Source: a bacterium (GTDB taxonomy: Bacteria; Patescibacteriota; Minisyncoccia; Minisyncoccales; MHMH01). From it: DNA of 7,341 nucleotides. The first letter of the stretch is position 1; each line of letters opens with the position of its first letter. The stretch lies in the NCBI GenBank assembly GCA_030648815.1, contig JAUSHA010000013.1:1-7341 (forward strand). Reading direction: 5' to 3'. A program made the translations under genes and the position numbers. Under the pieces are notes generated by a model, which ran no database searches, was not told the origin of the DNA, and saw only the letters and a program-made list of their open reading frames with translations. This document shows positions 1 to 3,737 of the stretch, one piece after another.

Positions 1-900
1 AGGCCCGGACGCTTTGACAGAAGAGTTGTTTTGGATGAACCGGATATGAACGACCGGGAGGAAATTTTAAAAATTCATGTTAAAGGAAAACCGCTGGCTC
101 TGAATATAAATATCAGGGAAGTAGCGGAAAGAACCCCGGGATTTACCGGAGCCGATTTGGCTAACCTGGTAAATGAAGCGGCTATTTTGGCGGCAAGGCG
201 CAACAAACAGCAAATTTTTCAGGAAGAATTATTGGAATCAATAGATAAAGTTCTTTTGGGCCCTGAAAGAAGAAGCCACATTCTTTCAGAAAAAGAAAAA
301 AAGATTGCCGCTTACCACGAAGCCGGCCATGCCTTAGTTTCAACTTCCATGCCGGACGCCGAACCTATCAGAAAAATCTCCATTGTCGCCAGAGGACGGG
401 CTGCCGGCTATACTTTAAAATTGCCGACGAGAGAGAGGAGATTGAAAACTAAAAGCGAATTTTTATCTGATTTAGCCACTTTTCTCGGAGGCTTTATGGC
501 GGAAAAAATCGTTTTTGGCGAAATTACCACTGGGGCCTCAAACGACCTGGAAAAGGCCTCAGAATTAGCCAGAAAACTTGTCAAAGAATACGGCATGTCG
601 GAAAAAATGGGCCCGGTCGCTTTCGGCGAAAAAGATGAGATGATCTTTTTGGGAAAAGAAATCGGAGAACAGAGAAATTATTCTGAAAAAGTAGCTGCCG
701 AGATTGACGCAGAAGTGTCTAATTTCATTAAAAATGCTCAAATTACTGCCCAGAAAGTATTGAAAAACAGAAGGGCCCTGCTGGATAAAATTGCCAAAGC
801 TCTCTTTGAAAAAGAAACCATTGAGAGGGAGGAGTTTGAAAAAATAATAAAACCCGGCAAAGTAGCGAGGGTCGGAAAATTCAAAGTTAAGCGCGTATAA
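1..900 (+). CDS. ftsH: ATP-dependent zinc metalloprotease FtsH, C-terminal part (5' end outside window)
   Basis: Membrane-anchored AAA+ protease that extracts and degrades membrane and short-lived soluble proteins. The reading frame is open from base 1, so this is the last 299 codons; the N-terminal membrane segments and Walker motifs lie upstream. It opens with the AAA second-region-of-homology motif RPGRFDR (arginine finger), followed by the lid-domain stretch GFTGADLANLVNEAA. The zinc-protease motif HEAGH is encoded at 316-330, and the third zinc ligand is the Asp of GASNDLEKA (codon 544-546). All catalytic residues expected in this part are present. The tail is short and lysine-rich. The segment GGFMAEKIVFGE differs slightly from the usual GGRAAEE(I/L)VFGE. 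The stop codon is only 5 bases before tRNA-Ile, so the two are probably co-transcribed. Identification is very secure. Confidence 0.97.
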   Translation, partial: RPGRFDRRVVLDEPDMNDREEILKIHVKGKPLALNINIREVAERTPGFTGADLANLVNEAAILAARRNKQQIFQEELLESIDKVLLGPERRSHILSEKEKKIAAYHEAGHALVSTSMPDAEPIRKISIVARGRAAGYTLKLPTRERRLKTKSEFLSDLATFLGGFMAEKIVFGEITTGASNDLEKASELARKLVKEYGMSEKMGPVAFGEKDEMIFLGKEIGEQRNYSEKVAAEIDAEVSNFIKNAQITAQKVLKNRRALLDKIAKALFEKETIEREEFEKIIKPGKVARVGKFKVKRV

Positions 901-905
901 TCCCC

Positions 906-979
906 GGGCGTGTAGCTCAGCTGGTTAGAGCACGGCTCTTATAAAGCCGGGGTCGATGGTTCGAGTCCATCCACGCCCA
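906..979 (+). tRNA. tRNA-Ile (anticodon UAU)
   Basis: A complete cloverleaf: acceptor GGGCGTG (906-912) with CACGCCC (972-978), D-stem GCTC/GAGC, anticodon stem CGGCT/AGCCG around loop CTTATAA, T-stem GATGG/CCATC around TTCGAGT, discriminator A979. The anticodon is at 940-942 and reads UAU, which decodes AUA. Most bacteria read AUA with a CAU-anticodon tRNA-Ile carrying lysidine made by TilS, so this is an uncommon solution. The body resembles ordinary bacterial tRNA-Ile. CCA is not encoded; CAA follows the discriminator. It starts 5 bases after the ftsH stop. Confidence 0.93.
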
Positions 980-1060
980 CAACGTAATAAATTTGCTTTG
1001 CAAATTTAAACGTTGTAGGAACGTTAAATTTTACGAAGTAAAATTTTTACGTTCCACCAT
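979..1060 (+). repeat. Twin-hairpin tRNA-trailer repeat, copy 1
   Basis: Two hairpins in a row follow tRNA-Ile. Hairpin 1 has outer arms ACAACGT (979-985) and ACGTTGT (1010-1016) and inner arms AAATTTGC/GCAAATTT with a TTT loop. After a single A, hairpin 2 has outer arms GGAACGT (1018-1024) and ACGTTCC (1049-1055) and inner arms AAATTTTAC/GTAAAATTT with a GAA loop. Hairpin 2 is followed by ACCA (1056-1059), so it looks like a 7-bp tRNA acceptor stem with discriminator and CCA. A second copy lies at 2673-2748. From ACGTTGTAGG to the CCACCATG end the copies differ at about two positions. No reading frame is present. Function is unknown; possibilities include an RNA processing signal, a barrier to 3' exonucleases, or a small non-autonomous mobile element. 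Confidence 0.85.
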
Positions 1061-1061
1061 G

Positions 1062-1099
1062 GGCCGCCCCAATGGGGCGAGCCTCGCTCAAAATTGAGC
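1062..1099 (+). repeat. GC-rich tandem hairpins before tRNA-Val
   Basis: Two adjacent inverted repeats fill the gap before tRNA-Val(GAC). The first pairs GGC-CGCCCC (1062-1070) with GGGGCG-A-GCC (1074-1083), with loop AAT and one bulged A. The second pairs GCTCAA (1086-1091) with TTGAGC (1094-1099), and can extend by one pair into the first base of the tRNA. Neither has a U-tract, so a classic terminator is unlikely. They may shape processing of the tRNA 5' leader. Confidence 0.6.
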
Positions 1100-1176
1100 G
1101 GGCGGTTGGCGCAGTTGGTTAGCGCGCAGCATTGACATTGCTGAGGTCACAGGTTCGAGTCCTGTACCGCCCACCA
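1100..1176 (+). tRNA. tRNA-Val (anticodon GAC), CCA encoded
   Basis: Acceptor GGGCGGT (1100-1106) pairs with ACCGCCC (1166-1172). The D-stem is GCGC/GCGC, the anticodon stem CAGCA/TGCTG holds loop TTGACAT, and the T-stem ACAGG/CCTGT holds TTCGAGT. The anticodon GAC is at 1134-1136 and reads GUC and GUU. The discriminator is A1173 and CCA is encoded at 1174-1176, one of only two full CCA ends in the window. The last A of CCA is also the A of the ATG of the following pseudouridine synthase gene, so the two genes overlap by one base. Confidence 0.96.
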
Positions 1177-1793
1177 TGAAGATAATTTACGAAGATGAAA
1201 ATGTTCAGGTTTTAGATAAGCCGGCGGGCGTGAATTCCGATGATTTTGAAAAAAGGGTGCATCGCCTGGATAAAGATACTTCCGGAGTATTATTGATAGC
1301 AAAAGATGATAAGACATTGGAATTTTTACAAAAACAATTCCAAGACAGAGAGGTTAAAAAAAAGTATGTTGCCTTGACGGTTGGAAGCTTAAAAAATATG
1401 GAGGGAATGATTGAAACTTTACTGGGACGCTCTCCAGGCGACCGGAGGAAACAAAAAGTTTTTCTGCCGCATGACCCCCAGGCCGAAGACAAGAGAGCCG
1501 CGATAACAAAATATAAAGTGTTGCAAAGATTTGAAAAATATGATTTGATTGAAGTTGAGCCCTTAACCGGCAGAAAACATCAAATCAGGGTGCACATGGC
1601 TTACCTTGGGCACCCCATCGCCGGAGACAAACTATACGGGTTCAAGAATCAACCATTACCCAAAGGTCTCAATAGACAATTTCTTCACGCTAAATATTTA
1701 GAAATAAAAATGCCCGACGGCCAGATCAAAAAATTTGAATCTGAACTGTCGGATGACTTAAACCTATGTCTAAAGCAACTAAAACAGATATAA
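1176..1793 (+). CDS. RluA-family RNA pseudouridine synthase, compact form
   Basis: Converts specific uridines in rRNA or tRNA to pseudouridine. At 205 residues it has only the catalytic domain and no S4 RNA-binding domain. The N-terminus IIYEDENVQVLDKPAG matches the family start, so the ATG at 1176 is well supported even though it overlaps the tRNA-Val CCA end and leaves no room for a ribosome binding site. The catalytic motif is HRLDKDTSG, with the nucleophile Asp32. The second conserved block is LTGRKHQIRVH (residues 130-140), followed by GHPIAGDKLYG. Only about ten residues separate DKPAG from HRLD, roughly 20 fewer than in E. coli RluA; this shortening looks real because both flanks are intact. 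The exact target (RluA-, RluC- or RluD-like) cannot be told from sequence alone. The gene overlaps rplS by 28 bases. Confidence 0.92.
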   Translation: MKIIYEDENVQVLDKPAGVNSDDFEKRVHRLDKDTSGVLLIAKDDKTLEFLQKQFQDREVKKKYVALTVGSLKNMEGMIETLLGRSPGDRRKQKVFLPHDPQAEDKRAAITKYKVLQRFEKYDLIEVEPLTGRKHQIRVHMAYLGHPIAGDKLYGFKNQPLPKGLNRQFLHAKYLEIKMPDGQIKKFESELSDDLNLCLKQLKQI

Positions 1794-2077
1794 GGGCGGG
1801 AGATACCGTCCGAGTTTATCAAAAAATTAAAGAAGGCGAGAAAGAAAGACTGCAGGCCTTTGAAGGCTTGGTTTTGGCCAGAAAGCACGGCTCGGAAGCC
1901 GGGGCGACCATCACCGTGAGAAAAGAGATTTCCGGAATCGGCGTAGAAAGAATTTTCCCCCTGCACTCCCCCATTATTGACAAGATAGAAGTCCTAAAAA
2001 AAGGCAAACCAAGGAGAGCCAAACTTTATTATCTAAGAACGGCTACCGGTCAACGAGCGAAAATTAAGGAGAGGTAA
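1766..2077 (+). CDS. rplS: 50S ribosomal protein L19
   Basis: Large-subunit ribosomal protein that sits at the interface with the 30S subunit. The 103-residue product carries the L19 core: RAGDTVRVYQKIKEGEKERLQAF near the start (an SH3-like barrel), then VERIFPLHSPIIDKIEV, and the signature RRAKLYYLR followed by a basic KIKER end. The family usually has an extra N-terminal segment of about a dozen residues before the RPGDTVRV motif; here only MSKATKTDI precedes it. The ATG at 1766 lies inside the end of the upstream synthase gene in another frame, with no strong Shine-Dalgarno site, so translational coupling is likely. tRNA-Leu follows 16 bases after the stop. Identification is very secure. 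Confidence 0.96.
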   Translation: MSKATKTDIRAGDTVRVYQKIKEGEKERLQAFEGLVLARKHGSEAGATITVRKEISGIGVERIFPLHSPIIDKIEVLKKGKPRRAKLYYLRTATGQRAKIKER

Positions 2078-2089
2078 TATTCTCCTTTT
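2066..2089 (+). terminator. Possible weak attenuator hairpin at the rplS 3' end
   Basis: AAGGAGA (2066-2072) pairs with TCTCCTT (2081-2087) around an 8-base loop that contains the rplS stop codon, and a short T-run overlaps its end. The stem is only 7 bp and the T-run is short. If it terminates at all it would do so partially, lowering expression of tRNA-Leu relative to L19. It could equally be a processing site. Confidence 0.3.
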
Positions 2090-2093
2090 CCTT

Positions 2094-2175
2094 GGGCGAG
2101 TGGCGGAACTGGTATACGCGTGCGTTTGAGGGGCGCATGCCGTAAGGCTTGAGGGTTCGAATCCCTCCTCGCCCA
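2094..2175 (+). tRNA. tRNA-Leu (anticodon GAG)
   Basis: Class II tRNA with a long variable arm. Acceptor GGGCGAG (2094-2100) pairs with CTCGCCC (2168-2174); anticodon stem TGCGT/GCGCA (one U-G pair) holds loop TTGAGGG with GAG at 2128-2130, reading CUC and CUU. The variable arm contains GCC-gtaa-GGC. T-stem GAGGG/CCCTC holds TTCGAAT, and the discriminator is A2175. CCA is not encoded; the next bases are CAA. It sits between rplS and the acetyltransferase gene, whose ATG is 10 bases downstream. Confidence 0.95.
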
Positions 2176-2185
2176 CAATAAAGAT

Positions 2186-2611
2186 ATGGTGAAAATTAGA
2201 AAATTCTTAGCAAAAGACTTGGAACAGGTTTTAGCAATAAGCCGATCGTCTTTTATTGAACCGTGGCCGCAAGATGAATTCGAAAAATATCCCGATGGAT
2301 CATTTGTGGCCGAAGACGAAGGTAAGGTCGCCGGCTTCGTAATTGGAAAAATTGGTAGGCGGGGAATACTAAAATTGATTGCGGTAAATCCGGCTTATCG
2401 GGATAAAGGAGTTGGCAAAAGCCTGATAGATCATATTTTGAAATATTTCAAGGAAAGCGGAGTAAAGGAAGCCGTGGCCCGCTCTCGCTTTCATAATGAG
2501 GCGGGATGTTCTTTTCTGAAAAGTTTCGGCTTTGAGATAGTAAAAACCATTAAAAATTATTATCTTGACGGCGAAGACGCCTATTTGATGATTAAAAAGT
2601 TGGACGGCTAG
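2186..2611 (+). CDS. GNAT-family N-acetyltransferase, RimI-like
   Basis: Transfers an acetyl group from acetyl-CoA to an amine. The 141-residue protein is a single GNAT domain. The acetyl-CoA-binding motif A is LIAVNPAYRDKGVGKSLID, with R72-x-x-G75-x-G77. Further on, FHNEAGCSFLKSFGFE and the C-terminal NYYLDGEDAYLMIKKL resemble the NYY...EDA..M pattern of RimI, which acetylates the N-terminal alanine of ribosomal protein S18; that target is an inference. The ATG is only 10 bases after tRNA-Leu, with no clear Shine-Dalgarno site. At the other end, the last three codons (Leu-Asp-Gly) and the TAG stop lie inside tRNA-Val(UAC); the stop is made of tRNA positions U8, A9 and G10. The gene therefore overlaps the tRNA by 10 bases. 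Confidence 0.88.
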   Translation: MVKIRKFLAKDLEQVLAISRSSFIEPWPQDEFEKYPDGSFVAEDEGKVAGFVIGKIGRRGILKLIAVNPAYRDKGVGKSLIDHILKYFKESGVKEAVARSRFHNEAGCSFLKSFGFEIVKTIKNYYLDGEDAYLMIKKLDG

Positions 2612-2673
2612 CTCAATGGCAGAGCATCGCGTTTACATCGCGGGGGTTACAGGTTCGAATCCTGTGCCGTCCA
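2602..2673 (+). tRNA. tRNA-Val (anticodon UAC)
   Basis: Acceptor GGACGGC (2602-2608) pairs with GCCGTCC (2666-2672). D-stem is GCTC/GAGC, anticodon stem TCGCG/CGCGG (terminal U-G pair) holds loop TTTACAT with UAC at 2634-2636, and T-stem ACAGG/CCTGT holds TTCGAAT. Discriminator is A2673, followed by CAA rather than CCA. Its first 10 bases are the end of the acetyltransferase gene. Together with tRNA-Val(GAC) it covers all four valine codons. Confidence 0.95.
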
Positions 2674-2748
2674 CAACGTACAAAATCAAAGATTTTTACG
2701 TTGTAGGAACGTTAAATTTTACAAAATAAAATTTTTACGTTCCACCAT
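2673..2748 (+). repeat. Twin-hairpin tRNA-trailer repeat, copy 2
   Basis: Same design as the copy at 979-1060. Hairpin 1 has outer arms ACAACGT (2673-2679) and ACGTTGT (2698-2704), but its inner arms are AAAATC/GATTTT with an AAA loop, different in sequence from copy 1 yet still paired. Hairpin 2 has GGAACGT (2706-2712) and ACGTTCC (2737-2743) around AAATTTTA/TAAAATTT, and ends in ACCA (2744-2747). One base later tRNA-Phe begins. The preserved pairing despite changed bases argues that the folded form matters, or that the element spreads as a hairpin. Confidence 0.85.
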
Positions 2749-2820
2749 GCCGAGGTAGCTCAGTGGTAGAGCAATTGACTGAAAATCAATGGGTCGGGAG
2801 TTCAATTCTCCCCCTCGGCA
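2749..2820 (+). tRNA. tRNA-Phe (anticodon GAA)
   Basis: Acceptor GCCGAGG (2749-2755) pairs with CCTCGGC (2813-2819). D-stem is GCTC/GAGC, anticodon stem ATTGA/TCAAT holds loop CTGAAAA with GAA at 2781-2783, and T-stem GGGAG/CTCCC holds TTCAATT. Discriminator is A2820. Only CC follows before tRNA-Gly starts at 2823, so the CCA end is incomplete in the DNA. Confidence 0.96.
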
Positions 2821-2822
2821 CC

Positions 2823-2893
2823 GCGGGTGTAGCACAGTGGTAGTGCATCTGGTTGCCAATCAGATCATACGGGTTCGATTCCCGTCACCCGCT
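2823..2893 (+). tRNA. tRNA-Gly (anticodon GCC)
   Basis: Acceptor GCGGGTG (2823-2829) pairs with CACCCGC (2886-2892). D-stem is GCAC/GTGC, anticodon stem TCTGG/TCAGA holds loop TTGCCAA with GCC at 2855-2857, and T-stem ACGGG/CCCGT holds TTCGATT. The discriminator is T2893, typical for glycine tRNA. CAA follows, not CCA. It lies two bases after tRNA-Phe and is the last gene before the terminator. Confidence 0.95.
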
Positions 2894-2914
2894 CAAAAAA
2901 TATAGAAAATATGC

Positions 2915-2942
2915 AAAAATACGTCTTAACGGCGTATTTTTT
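2915..2942 (+). terminator. Intrinsic terminator after the tRNA-Phe/Gly end
   Basis: AAAAATACG (2915-2923) pairs with CGTATTTTT (2933-2941); a U-G and a C-G pair can extend the stem inward, leaving loop TTAAC. The 3' arm ends in a run of six T. It would end the long plus-strand chain that begins at or before ftsH. The A-rich 5' arm means it could also work weakly in the other direction. Confidence 0.75.
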
Positions 2943-2979
2943 GTTACTAAAATTTACTCTCCGCCAAAACATCTCTCTA

Positions 2980-3008
2980 TTGACTTTAGGTCTTGAATAT
3001 GCTACGAT
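2980..3008 (+). promoter_or_regulatory. Sigma-70-type extended -10 promoter for the 3D-domain gene
   Basis: A -35 box TTGACT (2980-2985), a 17-base spacer, and a -10 box TACGAT (3003-3008) preceded by TGC (3000-3002), an extended -10 element. Transcription would start near 3015, just ahead of the hairpin that covers the ribosome binding site. It lies right after the terminator at 2915-2942, so the next gene is a separate unit. Confidence 0.7.
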
Positions 3009-3015
3009 GGTTGCA

Positions 3016-3031
3016 CCTCTTGCGAAAGGGG
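3016..3031 (+). promoter_or_regulatory. Hairpin masking the Shine-Dalgarno site of the 3D-domain gene
   Basis: CCTCTT (3016-3021) can pair with AAGGGG (3026-3031, with one U-G pair) around a GCGA loop, a GNRA tetraloop. AAGGGG is also the Shine-Dalgarno site, 7 bases before the ATG at 3039, and is the clearest such site in the window. Folding would hide it, so translation could respond to temperature, a protein or a small RNA. Regulation is inferred. Confidence 0.45.
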
Positions 3032-3038
3032 TTTTATT

Positions 3039-3512
3039 ATGGAAAAAGCAATCGGCCTAGCCTTATTCTTAGCAATTACATCGGGAACCATAGGAATCTC
3101 GCCGTTCCCCGGCACAGGAGCCCAGGGATTAGAGCTGAAGAGCCCTTCTTTAGAGTTTTTGGCTATCGGAGGAAATAGCTTACTGCCATCTTCTACTCTG
3201 CCCGAGCCTAAAGTTATAAAGACGGTAAAAGTCATCGTAACCGCTTATTCTTCTTCGGTTTTTGAAACTGACGACACTCCAACCATTACGGCATCTAATA
3301 CTGAAGTCAGAGATGGCATTATCGCCAATAACTTACTGCCCTTTGGCACTAAAGTCAGGTTGCCCGAGCTATACGATGACAAAATCTTCGTAGTGGAGGA
3401 CAGGATGAACCGCAGAAAGGGCTCTTATCACTTTGATATTTGGTTCCCGTCGCATAGTGAGGCAAAAAACTTCGGAGTTGAGAATACTTACCTCGAAGTC
3501 CTCGCAAACTAA
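3039..3512 (+). CDS. Secreted 3D-domain protein (probable cell-wall hydrolase)
   Basis: The 157-residue product has a hydrophobic N-terminal stretch (about residues 4-21) after a lysine, consistent with a signal peptide or single membrane anchor, then a Pro/Ser-rich linker and a C-terminal 3D domain (residues about 64-153). The domain is named for three aspartates: D92 in RDGIIA, D121 in VVEDRM, and D133 in FDIWF, all present, with LPFGT and the SHSEAKNFG end. The fold is shared with the catalytic end of MltA lytic transglycosylase and with YuiC-type stationary-phase proteins, so a role in cutting or remodelling peptidoglycan outside the membrane is likely but not proven. The ATG at 3039 has a good Shine-Dalgarno site. 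The gene has its own promoter and terminator and is the only evident envelope gene here besides ftsH. Confidence 0.85.
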   Translation: MEKAIGLALFLAITSGTIGISPFPGTGAQGLELKSPSLEFLAIGGNSLLPSSTLPEPKVIKTVKVIVTAYSSSVFETDDTPTITASNTEVRDGIIANNLLPFGTKVRLPELYDDKIFVVEDRMNRRKGSYHFDIWFPSHSEAKNFGVENTYLEVLAN

Positions 3513-3544
3513 AAATCCCGCCTTACCGGCAGGATTTTTAGTTT
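3506..3544. terminator. Bidirectional intrinsic terminator between convergent units
   Basis: AAACTAAAAATCC (3506-3518) is perfectly complementary to GGATTTTTAGTTT (3532-3544), and the stem continues after one C/A mismatch with GCC/GGC and loop TTACC. A-rich and T-rich flanks allow termination in both directions: for the plus-strand 3D gene, whose stop codon lies within the left arm, and for the minus-strand tRNA-Cys/tRNA-Leu end of the infB operon. Confidence 0.8.
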
Positions 3545-3559
3545 ATGCTGATACTTTTA

Positions 3560-3642
3560 TGCCGCGGGTGGGATTCGAACCCACATGAGCTTTCGCTCGC
3601 AACATTTTAAGTGTTGTGCGTAAACCATTTCGCCACCGCGGC
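3560..3642 (-). tRNA. tRNA-Leu (anticodon UAA)
   Basis: Class II tRNA. Acceptor GCCGCGG pairs with CCGCGGC, and anticodon stem CAACA/TGTTG holds loop CTTAAAA with UAA (complement of 3607-3609), reading UUA and UUG. The variable arm is GAGC-GAAA-GCTC. T-stem GTGGG/CCCAC holds TTCGAAT, and the discriminator is A. No CCA is encoded (TAAAAG follows). It is the last gene of the minus-strand infB unit, 11 bases downstream of tRNA-Cys and just ahead of the shared terminator. Confidence 0.95.
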
Positions 3643-3653
3643 AAATTGCCTTG

Positions 3654-3725
3654 AGGCCGGGGCGGGAATTGCACCCACGTATAGCGCTTTTGCAGAGCGC
3701 TGCCTTGCTGCTTGGCTACCCGGCC
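3654..3725 (-). tRNA. tRNA-Cys (anticodon GCA) with unusual T-loop
   Basis: Acceptor GGCCGGG pairs with CCCGGCC, D-stem is GCC/GGC, and anticodon stem GCGCT/AGCGC holds loop CTGCAAA with anticodon GCA. T-stem is GTGGG/CCCGC. The discriminator is U, as expected for cysteine tRNA; CAA follows rather than CCA. The T-loop reads TGCAATT, so position 55 is G where nearly all tRNAs have U (pseudouridine 55). It begins 12 bases after the end of the DHH phosphoesterase gene, so it is probably cut out of the operon transcript. Confidence 0.92.
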
Positions 3726-3737
3726 ATGTGTCGTAAT

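Noticed and set aside
976..1059. CCAC on both sides of the twin-hairpin element as a transposition target-site duplication
   Set aside because: The left CCAC is the normal tRNA end (acceptor C, discriminator A, then CAA as in other tRNAs here), and the right one belongs to the ACCA-ended hairpin. A duplication cannot be claimed without an empty site for comparison.
1205..1966. Minus-strand open frames within the synthase and rplS genes (and similar antisense frames within ftsH, infB and nrnA)
   Set aside because: They are mirror frames of strongly conserved genes, with no domain signature and no start signals.
979..2748. CRISPR array
   Set aside because: There are only two copies of the twin-hairpin repeat, about 1.7 kb apart with genes in between, and no regular spacers or cas genes.
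2993..3178. Plus-strand open frame of 61 codons overlapping the start of the 3D-domain gene
   Set aside because: It overlaps the promoter and the better supported gene at 3039 in another frame, and its product resembles nothing known.
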